Part shown: positions 1-6,092 of the stretch, one piece after another
Numbering within the stretch: position 1 is the stretch's first letter
How the letters are laid out: every line of letters begins with the position of its first letter
Assembly: GCA_036514635.1 (NCBI GenBank)
Contig: DATBWU010000049.1
Coordinates: 1 to 27,477, forward strand
Length of the DNA stretch: 27,477 nt
DNA from: DASSFZ01 sp036514635
GTDB lineage: Bacteria; Chloroflexota; Anaerolineae; Fen-1058
Direction: 5' to 3'
The notes under the pieces: model-generated
Database searches by the model: none
The model's input: only the letters and a program-made list of their open reading frames with translations
Told to the model about the DNA's origin: nothing
Program-made: the position numbers and the translations under genes

Positions 1-188
1 ATTGTTGTGCCTGTGCCACAGAACGGATCCAGAACCTGTTGGTCACCGCCAATGCCGAATCTTTCCAGATAATTGCGAACTAGATGAGGAGGGAACGACA
101 AAACGAATCGATACCAGTCGTGGACCGGACGATCTAAGAGAGTGATTTGGTTGGTCTTGTCGTGAAGGGTGGGCGCTAATGCTGCCAT
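1..188 (-). CDS. DNA methyltransferase, N-terminal part (runs off the left edge)
   Basis: Reading leftward from the ATG at 186-188, the frame stays open to the window edge (62 codons). The peptide begins MAALAPTLHDKTNQ, then has HDWYRFVLSFPPHLV, then VLDPFCGTGTT at about residues 52-62. DPFCGTGTT is the S-adenosylmethionine-binding motif I of N6-adenine/N4-cytosine DNA methylases, and the preceding FPPHLV segment resembles the motif X helix that precedes motif I in many of them. The catalytic (S/D/N)PPY motif must lie outside the window. The substrate site and any partner endonuclease cannot be seen. Base composition is low for this window: 27 of 60 bases are G or C at 61-120, which suggests acquisition. 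No strong Shine-Dalgarno sequence is present (GGACAAGT directly before the ATG). An RNA-directed methylase of the TRM11 type is a less likely alternative. Confidence 0.75.
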   Translation of the reverse strand, partial: MAALAPTLHDKTNQITLLDRPVHDWYRFVLSFPPHLVRNYLERFGIGGDQQVLDPFCGTGTT

Positions 189-266
189 ACTTGTCCGTTA
201 AGACCGTGCCGCAGTATCCGATGATTGCACGCATCCTGAATGCTCGCCGACCGCGCGGCTGCTTGC

Positions 267-320
267 GCCCCGCTCCGCGGGGGCGGCCCGCGAGGACGCG
301 GGCCTGGAGCACTTGCGGAT
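267..320. repeat. Double-hairpin GC repeat, copy 1
   Basis: Two adjacent GC hairpins are visible. The first pairs GCCCCGC (267-273) with GCGGGGGC (277-284), with one extra G. The second pairs GCCCGCG (286-292) with CGCGGGC (297-303) around the loop AGGA. The tail reads CTGGAGCACTTGCGG. The same order of two hairpins and a GAGCA-containing tail recurs at 20757-20815, so this is a dispersed family. It may act as a transcript 3' end or RNA stability element; that is inference. Confidence 0.7.
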
Positions 321-450
321 AATCACTAGCACAGGATCGGTTGCGTGTCGCGCCTAAACCACTTATGAATAACAAGCGCGCTACGACAATTGTAACACAC
401 GATGAGCCGGTTTTGCAGGAAAAGCAGGCTCTCCCGACTTTGGTGTGAAG

Positions 451-520
451 TGAACCGCGAAGATGTGAAGGACGCCAAGTCCTATCAATGCTTTGCGCTC
501 TTGGCGTCTTTGCGGTAAGG
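451..520. repeat. AACCGCGAAG-type palindromic repeat, copy 1
   Basis: The arms are TGAACCGCGAAG on the left and TTGGCGTCTTTGCGGT on the right, separated by a short centre with GACGCCAAG facing CTTGGCGTC. It is an imperfect long hairpin downstream of the M28 peptidase gene. Related copies are at 1756-1822, 4260-4325, 10839-10915, 12393-12465, 16470-16520 (half) and 20925-21058. Confidence 0.75.
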
Positions 521-553
521 TTTCTCGCGTTAAACCCGGAAGAGCCTGCCGAG

Positions 554-1720
554 TTAACCATCCAGCCGCTTCAGCAGCTCGAGGACGAACTCTTCTGTGC
601 ATTCGATCGCCTGCGGGTTGATCCGGTCAAACGTGTCGGTGACTTGATGCCAGTCGGGAATGGCGCCGCCGGGCGTGAGGCCGACGAAGGATAACGAAGG
701 AACCCGGTTGACCATGAGGCACGTCGCGTCGGTGTGAAGCGCGGTGTAAGGCAGGGCGTAGGCATTGAAGTCGGGCCGATCCGCTTTGATTTTCTCTGCA
801 AGGTCGAACAGTTCGGGCGAGGGCTTGTATGGGATGACCATCCCTTCGACGCGAGTGTAACATACGCCCACACCTTTGCCGCCGACATTGTCAATGCTGA
901 CGCCGAGCAGGCCGGGCAGTTCGGTGCGATGTCGCTTGACGAAAGCCTGCACACCTTGCGAGCCGACCTCCTCGCAGCCGGAACACGTAGCCCACACTTC
1001 GATGTTCTGCAGCGGCGTATGCGCCAGCCGTTCGGCCAGGCTGAGGACGATCGACGCGCCGCTGCCGTTGTCGTTCGCGCCGTGCGTGTACGGCGTCGTG
1101 TCGGGCTGCCACGTCAGCGCCAGCACGATCAGATCAATCGGGATGAAGACGAGCGCGATCCAGCGCGCGGCGCTCAGATCGAACAACGCCGACGCGAGAT
1201 AAAAGACCGAGGCGAGAGCGAATGAGGCGATGCCGATCGTCGTCATCGCCCGAAAGAAGGCCAGCCGGCCCGGCGAGGTGAACACCCACGGCGTGCGGTG
1301 CGTGTCGATGTGGCCGACGATCAACACACGCCGCCGGGCGCTGTTTGCGGCAGGAATGCGCGCCCACACGTTCTGGCTGCGACCCTTCGGCATCAGCGCG
1401 CGCAGCGGATTCGGCTGGAAGTACATTTCCATGAACACCGACGCGACGGTGAGTGTCATTAACAGGCCCGCGATCAGCGCCCCGGCCTGGCCGCCGAACC
1501 CGAACACGGCAACAGCGACCAGGCTCGCCGTGGCCGCGACCGAAAAGGGCCGCCAGCCGGTCGTGGGCGAAGTGAACTCCTCCCGGCGAGCCTCCAACCC
1601 CAGCGACTCGAAGTGGCGCTTCGCGTACTCGGCGGCCTGGCGCTCCTGCGGCGTCGTCGATCCACGCGGGCCGATTTCAACAGACAAATGCTTCAGGTGA
1701 GTCATCGCGTGGCTAGGCAT
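554..1720 (-). CDS. Membrane-anchored M28 family zinc peptidase
   Basis: This 388-residue protein is an M28-type di-zinc aminopeptidase. Visible metal-site and catalytic motifs are GHIDTH (His137), HGANDNGSG (Asp217), SGCEEVGSQG (Glu250/Glu251), SIDNVGG (Asp278) and DWHQVTDT (His358), in the order expected for M28. Unusually, four hydrophobic segments (about 59-76, 79-99, 159-181, 186-204) are inserted before and inside the catalytic domain, between the first and second metal ligands, so the enzyme is probably membrane-embedded. The ATG at 1720 was chosen because the upstream 17 residues look non-conserved; an in-frame ATG at 1705 is also possible. Upstream sequence is only weakly purine-rich (GAAAAG). 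It is the last gene of a minus-strand operon behind the GNAT gene, separated from it by a palindromic repeat. The exact peptide substrate is unknown. Confidence 0.9.
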   Translation of the reverse strand: MPSHAMTHLKHLSVEIGPRGSTTPQERQAAEYAKRHFESLGLEARREEFTSPTTGWRPFSVAATASLVAVAVFGFGGQAGALIAGLLMTLTVASVFMEMYFQPNPLRALMPKGRSQNVWARIPAANSARRRVLIVGHIDTHRTPWVFTSPGRLAFFRAMTTIGIASFALASVFYLASALFDLSAARWIALVFIPIDLIVLALTWQPDTTPYTHGANDNGSGASIVLSLAERLAHTPLQNIEVWATCSGCEEVGSQGVQAFVKRHRTELPGLLGVSIDNVGGKGVGVCYTRVEGMVIPYKPSPELFDLAEKIKADRPDFNAYALPYTALHTDATCLMVNRVPSLSFVGLTPGGAIPDWHQVTDTFDRINPQAIECTEEFVLELLKRLDG

Positions 1721-1755
1721 AGGCGTGTCTTTTCTGTCGTGGAATGAACTGCATA

Positions 1756-1822
1756 AACCGCGAAGTCGCAAAGAGCGCGAAGGCTTTAGTTTTCTTCGCG
1801 TCCTTGGCGCCTTCGCGGTTCA
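1756..1822. repeat. AACCGCGAAG-type palindromic repeat, copy 2
   Basis: A perfect 10-bp inverted repeat, AACCGCGAAG (1756-1765) and CTTCGCGGTT (1811-1820), encloses further paired bases (CGCGAAGG near TTCGCGTCC). The TGA stop of the GNAT gene (1820-1822, minus strand) lies in the repeat's right end. It fills most of the GNAT-M28 spacer and could trim or attenuate the operon transcript. Confidence 0.8.
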
Positions 1823-2299
1823 GAGCGGCATTTCCAGTTCGATCTCGTCTCGAATGGGGATGCCGTCGAAACCGATAAGTGGAATGGACGGTTTCAGATT
1901 GCGAGACTCGACGATGGCGTCCCGGTGCAGCGCCGCCAGCACGAAGCCGCGCTTTTGATAGAAGCGCAGCGCGTGCAGGTTGTCGTTCGTCGTGATCAGC
2001 CACAGGCGATGACACCCGGCTCGCCGGGCGACACCCTGCACGGCGTCGATCAAGGCCGACCCGATTCCGATGCCCTCGGCCAGGCTATCAATCGCGACAA
2101 TCTCGCACTGCCCATCGGCGATGTGATACGTGATCAACCCGACCGGCTGATCGTCCCGCAGTGCAACGAAACCCGGATAGCGATCGGCGCGATGCACCTG
2201 CCCGCGCGAGACGACGATTGTCGCGCCCCAGTGCTCTTCGAGAAACTGCGCCGCCCACCCGCGATCATCCTCTTGCAAAGGGCGAACATCAAAAGCCAT
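1820..2299 (-). CDS. GNAT family N-acetyltransferase
   Basis: A 159-residue protein of typical GNAT length. The acetyl-CoA pyrophosphate-binding loop (motif A) is seen as SLAEGIGIGSALIDAV at about residues 71-86, preceded by the beta4 strand QCEIVAIDSLA. The segment LHALRFYQKRGF at about 107-118 is the conserved C-terminal motif B (N/D-x-x-A-x-x-F/L-Y-x-x-x-G-F). It should transfer an acetyl group from acetyl-CoA to an amine, but the acceptor is unknown. The ATG at 2299 is preceded by GAGGAATGA, which comes from a heptad tandem repeat and looks usable as a ribosome-binding site. It lies 34 bp after the TPR/PD40 gene and before the M28 peptidase, probably in one operon. Confidence 0.9.
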   Translation of the reverse strand: MAFDVRPLQEDDRGWAAQFLEEHWGATIVVSRGQVHRADRYPGFVALRDDQPVGLITYHIADGQCEIVAIDSLAEGIGIGSALIDAVQGVARRAGCHRLWLITTNDNLHALRFYQKRGFVLAALHRDAIVESRNLKPSIPLIGFDGIPIRDEIELEMPL

Positions 2300-2334
2300 T
2301 CATTCCTCATTCTGCATTCATCATTCCACATTCT
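2300..2334. repeat. Heptanucleotide tandem repeat filling the gene spacer
   Basis: Five consecutive heptads of pattern NCATTCN (TCATTCC, TCATTCT, GCATTCA, TCATTCC, ACATTCT) fill the whole spacer between two minus-strand genes. On the coding strand they read as GAATGA-type heptads. They abut the start codon of the GNAT gene at 2299 and the TAA stop of the upstream gene at 2334-2336. They resemble the short tandemly repeated repetitive (STRR) heptamers known from filamentous cyanobacteria in layout, not in sequence. Confidence 0.85.
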
Positions 2335-4157
2335 TACGGCGTCCACGCCAATCGTTCGTTCAACCAATTCGGATTCGACGGGCCAAGCTCAATCGCTTTC
2401 GTCAGTTCCGTCCCGTCGAACTTGATCGTATAGATCGCCCACGCACCATCGCGGTTCGAAGCGAAGGCGATGTGTGTGCCGTCGGGCGACCACGCCGGCG
2501 TGGCGTCATCGCCCGGCGAGTCAACCACTTGCACGACACCGCCCGCCGTGTTGACAAAGTAGATGTCCCAGTCGCCGTCGGCATCGGAATAGTACGCGAC
2601 ATTGAAGCCGTCTGGCGACCACGAGGCGGGCGTGTCGTTGATCGACGCGGTCAGCCGCGCGGGCGGATTCGGATCGTCGGGATTGTCGATCGTGATACCA
2701 CACCCGGCGCTGTCGCATCCCGTGTAAGCCAGCACGCCGGTCGGCCCCCACACCGGATATTTGCCCGATCCCAGGTCGATCGCCGGTGCACTTCCATCGA
2801 GCCGGGCGATCATGATTCTGAAATTCCCGGCGGGGTCGAGTTGAGTATAGGCCACACGAGTTCCATCGGGCGACCACGTCGGCCAGGCCGTGCCTGCCGG
2901 CGCAACGAGTGACGCCCGCCCGGTCGAGAGATCGATCACGTAAATGCCTGCGCCGAGGACACGATATGCCAGCGACGGCCCGTTGGGTTGCCAGGCGGGC
3001 TGCCCGCCCGTGGCCGCCGCAAAGGGGCTTCTGCCGGGGCTGATCGCATAGATCGTGTATGTGCCGGTCGCGTCGTCGTAGACCGGATAGGCGAGCCGCC
3101 CAACGCTGATGCCCGGCACCACGACCGGCGTGCCGCTGATCGGCAGTGTCCCGGTGAGCGGAACCGGCGTCGCCGACGCGCAGCCCGCCGTGGAGCCGTC
3201 GAGTTTGCTCTGCACCTCCGGATCGGGCCGCAGCGCGAGAGCCGCCTGATACAGCGACGGCGCGGGGCAGAAGTCGCCGCGCGCCGTGTACGAATCGGCA
3301 TACAGCACGTGCGCCGTCACGTAACGCTCGAACGTGTCTTTGTAGCCGGGCGCGATCGCATACAACTCGCCGAAGCGCTCGATCGCGCGATCCCAATTTA
3401 CGTTCCAGTAACCGCGTGCGGCGAGGTACATCTTGGCATACTCGACCTGCGTCGAAGTCTGGATGTCGAGCGGGCGCAGCGCGGCGGCCTGCTCCAGGTA
3501 GTACAGGCCTTCCTCAAGCCGATCCTGGTTCAGCAATTGCAGGCCGTAAGTGTACGCAGCCTCGAACAACATGTCCTCGACGGTGTTCTTCTCGAATGCC
3601 GGATCGAGCCTGTGCACCTGTGTCAAGCGCGCAACGGCGTTTTCCCAGTCCTTCGTGTCGTACGCTTTCTTCGCTTCGTCGAAGACCTGGCGGATGGCGT
3701 CGGCGAGCGATGTGGTCGCCGTCGGCTTCACGCGCTGCGCATCGGCAATCCGCTGGCGAACTTCCTGAAGCTGTTGGGCCGCATCGGGATAATCGGGATT
3801 GAGGCGCAGCACGTAGGCGAAGTCGACCTCGGCCAGCGCCAGCCGTCCAGCCTGTAGATCTTCCTGCCCCTTCTGAAAGAACTGCGCGGCTTCCTGCGCC
3901 TGCCGATCCGCGCGATCGCTCAGCCCGGCTCGATAACCGAAGAAGCCCGATGCCAGCAAGATCGACAGCAACACGCAGGCGAACGCTGCGAAGATGGCGA
4001 TCGCCACGCCGATGCGGCGGACGCCGGTCGAGCTTCGTGACATGGGTTGTGTTTGGGCGAGGGGTGAGGAGGGGCGAGCGACGCGCTGGAGTGTGCCGCA
4101 GTTGGGGCACAGGCGCACATTCAGCGGCAGCGCCGCGCCGCACGATTGACATTTCAT
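2334..4157 (-). CDS. Zinc-ribbon, membrane, TPR and PD40 beta-propeller protein
   Basis: A 607-residue multidomain protein. A zinc ribbon is at the N-terminus (Cys3, Cys6, Cys17, Cys20), followed by a Ser/Pro linker, then one membrane span at about 47-72. TPR-like helices rich in A/L/Y run from about 85 to 310, for example AQFFQKGQEDLQAGRLALAE. The C-terminal part from about 350 is a TolB/PD40 beta-propeller, with three WSPDG signatures (PTWSPDGTRVAY, ASWSPDGFNVAY, PAWSPDGTHIAF). The topology implies a cytoplasmic zinc ribbon with TPR and propeller outside. It may scaffold or sense cell-envelope components, but the role is not known. It is the first gene of a three-gene operon with a good sigma70-type promoter at 4196-4224. 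Confidence 0.85.
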   Translation of the reverse strand: MKCQSCGAALPLNVRLCPNCGTLQRVARPSSPLAQTQPMSRSSTGVRRIGVAIAIFAAFACVLLSILLASGFFGYRAGLSDRADRQAQEAAQFFQKGQEDLQAGRLALAEVDFAYVLRLNPDYPDAAQQLQEVRQRIADAQRVKPTATTSLADAIRQVFDEAKKAYDTKDWENAVARLTQVHRLDPAFEKNTVEDMLFEAAYTYGLQLLNQDRLEEGLYYLEQAAALRPLDIQTSTQVEYAKMYLAARGYWNVNWDRAIERFGELYAIAPGYKDTFERYVTAHVLYADSYTARGDFCPAPSLYQAALALRPDPEVQSKLDGSTAGCASATPVPLTGTLPISGTPVVVPGISVGRLAYPVYDDATGTYTIYAISPGRSPFAAATGGQPAWQPNGPSLAYRVLGAGIYVIDLSTGRASLVAPAGTAWPTWSPDGTRVAYTQLDPAGNFRIMIARLDGSAPAIDLGSGKYPVWGPTGVLAYTGCDSAGCGITIDNPDDPNPPARLTASINDTPASWSPDGFNVAYYSDADGDWDIYFVNTAGGVVQVVDSPGDDATPAWSPDGTHIAFASNRDGAWAIYTIKFDGTELTKAIELGPSNPNWLNERLAWTP

Positions 4158-4195
4158 GCCGGGTTTGCCGTTCGATGCGAGATGAGGACAGGGCG

Positions 4196-4224
4196 ATTAT
4201 AGTCGTTGACTGTGTTCGTGTCCA
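4196..4224 (-). promoter_or_regulatory. Sigma70-type promoter for the zinc-ribbon/TPR/PD40 operon
   Basis: On the minus strand, TGGACA (4219-4224) and TATAAT (4196-4201) are separated by exactly 17 bp. They match the TTGACA/TATAAT consensus at 5 of 6 and 6 of 6 positions. The predicted start is near 4189, giving a leader of about 31 nt before the ATG at 4157. Confidence 0.75.
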
Positions 4225-4259
4225 GCACGGTCTTCTGGTGATTCCACACAAGTCGATAT

Positions 4260-4325
4260 AACCACGGAGACACGGAGTCCACGGAGATTTCAAGAGGCTT
4301 TTCTCCGTGCCTCCGTGTCTCTATG
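4260..4325. repeat. CACGGAG-type palindromic repeat, copy 3
   Basis: The left arm contains GAGACACGGAG (4267-4277) and the right arm CTCCGTGTCTC (4311-4321), a perfect 11-bp match, with more CACGGAG/CTCCGTG units between. It is a variant of the same palindrome family, with CACGGAG in place of CGCGAAG. It lies between two divergent promoters, so unlike most copies it is not at a gene 3' end. Confidence 0.8.
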
Positions 4326-4357
4326 GCAAGTCGTGAATAATCACCAGTGGTCTTCGA

Positions 4358-4386
4358 TTGACTTGCCTGTACCTGCATGTTAAGAT
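4358..4386 (+). promoter_or_regulatory. Sigma70-type promoter for the TPR gene
   Basis: TTGACT (4358-4363) and TAAGAT (4381-4386) are 17 bp apart, matching consensus at 5 of 6 and 4 of 6 positions. The predicted start is near 4393. This places transcription downstream of the ATG at 4377 and supports the ATG at 4419 as the true start of the TPR gene. Confidence 0.65.
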
Positions 4387-4418
4387 CGCCGCGTCCTGCG
4401 GCACTCGCCGGAGCCAGC

Positions 4419-5660
4419 ATGTATCTCAATCGCCCACCGCGCCGCCCGTCATCCCCGCGCCGGATTATGCTCTACCTGGTTTTGATCGCGCTCGGCTTGC
4501 TGGTGCTGCGCTTTCAAGACGATCTGCGCAAGCCGCTTGTCCCGACACCGACGGCAACGCGCGCCGCGCAGTCCTACGTCGCCGAAGGGCAGGCGAGCTA
4601 CGAAGCGGGCCGCCTGAACGACGCGATCGATGCCTACACGCAAGCGATCGCGCTAGAGCCGAATCGGGCCGACGTGCTCATCACGCTGTCGCGCATCCTG
4701 GCGCTGGTCGATCGCACGGCGGAAGCGGTGCAGCGCGCGCAGCGCGCCGTGCAGATCGAGCCGAAGTCGGCGGCAGCGAACGCTGCACTGGCGATGGCGT
4801 ACGACTGGCACGCAACGTGGCTGCTGCTGCACGGGCGCGATGCGGAATCGAACGACCAGTATCAAAAGGCGATCTCGTCTGCGCAGGAAGCGATTTTGAA
4901 CGATCCGAGTTACCCGGAGGCGTATGCCTATCTGGCCGAGGCGTACATGGACGTGGGCCAGTTGGTCGATGCGATCGAGACAGCGGAGAAGGGGAAGCAG
5001 TTGAATCCGCAGCGGCCCGATGTGCAGCGCGCCGTGGCCTACGTGCGCGAATCGCAGGGGAACTACGTCGGCGCAGCGGAGGCGTATACGGAGGCGTTGC
5101 ACTACGATCCGAACGTGCCATATCTTTGGCTCTCGCTGGGGCGCAACTATCGCATCCTGTCCGTGACGGTAGGCGGGCAATACCTGGATGAGGCGGTCAA
5201 GGCCTTCCAGCGGGCGATTCAGATCGATCCGGGATATGGCCCGGCCTACGACGAACTCGGCTGGACGTATTACAATGTGCAGGACTTCCCTCAGGCGATC
5301 GAGGTGTTGGAGGAAGCGATCAAGATCGATCCAGCGTCGTGGTCGGCGCACAACCATCTCGGCATCGCCTATTATTCCCATCGGAATTATGAAGGCGCGG
5401 CCGAAGTGTTGCCACGCGCGATCGAGCTGATGAACCAGGCCTTCGACGCGGATCGCTACTGTATCAACGCGACCAGTCGCGCGTGCGATCGGTTAATCGA
5501 AGCGTATTACACGTTGGGACTGGCGGACTTCTATTTAGCCAAGTGCGAAGAGTCGTATATACTCTTCGATAAGGCGCTGGCCCTGCGGCCTGAGGAGCCG
5601 AATGCGTTGGAGGGCATCCGCCTGTGCCGCGAAGCGGAAGCGTCCACGCCGACGCCATAG
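4419..5660 (+). CDS. Membrane-anchored TPR repeat protein
   Basis: A 413-residue protein with a basic N-terminus, one membrane span (MLYLVLIALGLLVL, about residues 17-30), a short Pro/Thr linker and then tandem TPR repeats to the C-terminus. Clear TPR units include EGQASYEAGRLNDAIDAYTQ, YLAEAYMDVGQLVDAIE, ELGWTYYNVQDFPQAIEVLE and HLGIAYYSHRNYEGAAEVLP. TPR arrays bind proteins or peptides, and here they would face outside the membrane. The start was chosen from GGAG at 4410-4413 and from the promoter position. It has the same membrane-plus-TPR plan as the divergent gene at 2334-4157, without zinc ribbon or propeller, so the two may be related or act together. No specific partner is evident. 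Confidence 0.85.
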   Translation: MYLNRPPRRPSSPRRIMLYLVLIALGLLVLRFQDDLRKPLVPTPTATRAAQSYVAEGQASYEAGRLNDAIDAYTQAIALEPNRADVLITLSRILALVDRTAEAVQRAQRAVQIEPKSAAANAALAMAYDWHATWLLLHGRDAESNDQYQKAISSAQEAILNDPSYPEAYAYLAEAYMDVGQLVDAIETAEKGKQLNPQRPDVQRAVAYVRESQGNYVGAAEAYTEALHYDPNVPYLWLSLGRNYRILSVTVGGQYLDEAVKAFQRAIQIDPGYGPAYDELGWTYYNVQDFPQAIEVLEEAIKIDPASWSAHNHLGIAYYSHRNYEGAAEVLPRAIELMNQAFDADRYCINATSRACDRLIEAYYTLGLADFYLAKCEESYILFDKALALRPEEPNALEGIRLCREAEASTPTP

Positions 5661-5670
5661 GCTGCTCCCG

Positions 5671-5715
5671 CACCCCCATACCTTCAAGGTTTCAAGGTGT
5701 CGGGGTATGGGCGTG
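5671..5715. repeat. Palindromic hairpin between TPR and c-di-AMP receptor genes
   Basis: CACCCCCATACC (5671-5682) pairs with GGTATGGGCGTG (5704-5715) with one mismatch. The loop holds the direct repeat TCAAGGT. It starts 10 bp after the TPR stop codon. There is no T-run, so it is more likely a dispersed repeat or a processing hairpin than a canonical intrinsic terminator. Confidence 0.7.
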
Positions 5716-5733
5716 AGGTAAGGGAGGACTTCC

Positions 5734-6063
5734 ATGAAACTGATCCTGGCCGTGATTCAGAAAGAAGACGAGGACATGCTCTCCGACTCGCTGGAGCAGA
5801 ATAACATCGGCGCAACGCGGATCGGATCGAGCGGCGGGTTTTTGCGGGCGAGCAATGTGACGCTGATGATCGCCATGGAGGATACGCGCGTCGAGATAGT
5901 GCTCGACCTGATGCGCCAGCACTGCAAGCGGCGCACGCGCCACCTCAACCCGATGCTGCCCAGCCTGGAAGCGCGCGAGCGGTTCCTCGGCTCGGTGCCG
6001 ATCGAGGTCGGCGGCGCGACGGTATTCGTGGTGAATTTGGAACGGCTGGAGAAAATAGGATAA
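5734..6063 (+). CDS. DarA/PstA-type cyclic-di-AMP receptor (PII-like)
   Basis: A 109-residue protein that matches the PII-like cyclic-di-AMP receptor family (DarA, also called PstA) over its whole length. Family features visible are the start MKLILAVIQ, the segment SLEQNNIGATRIGSSGGFLR containing the ATxxxSxGGFL nucleotide-binding region, and the C-terminal strand GGATVFVVNLERLEKI. Members form trimers that bind cyclic di-AMP, a second messenger of potassium, osmolyte and cell-wall homeostasis in the cytoplasm. The start has a strong GGGAGG at 5722-5727, 6 bp upstream. No cyclase or phosphodiesterase gene is in the window, so its partner is not evident. Its stop codon lies in a heptad repeat shared with the convergent gene. 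Confidence 0.9.
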   Translation: MKLILAVIQKEDEDMLSDSLEQNNIGATRIGSSGGFLRASNVTLMIAMEDTRVEIVLDLMRQHCKRRTRHLNPMLPSLEARERFLGSVPIEVGGATVFVVNLERLEKIG

Positions 6064-6092
6064 TGGAAGTTGGAGATTAGAAATTGGAAACC
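6058..6092. repeat. GGARATT heptad tandem repeat at convergent stops
   Basis: Five heptads, GGATAAT, GGAAGTT, GGAGATT, AGAAATT and GGAAACC, run without interruption. The TAA of the c-di-AMP receptor gene (6061-6063) and the TAA of the convergent BNR gene (6077-6079 on the minus strand) both lie in them. The last residues (SNF) of the BNR protein are repeat-encoded. Confidence 0.8.

Larger units (their letters stand above)
189..553. other. Intergenic region with two repeats and no gene
   Basis: This 365-bp gap lies between the methyltransferase start and the M28 peptidase stop. It contains a double GC hairpin (267-320) and one AACCGCGAAG-type palindrome (451-520), both listed separately. Between them, 321-450 shows no coding frame with plausible protein features. 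A TACAAT-like box on the minus strand at 389-394 lacks a convincing -35 element and would leave a leader of about 200 nt, so it is not called as a promoter. Confidence 0.6.

Noticed and set aside
43..561. 172-codon open frame on the minus strand
   Set aside because: It reads through the start of the methyltransferase in another frame, two GC hairpins and a palindrome, and its product is Arg/Ser-rich without domain features. The partial methyltransferase at 1-188 explains the left part.
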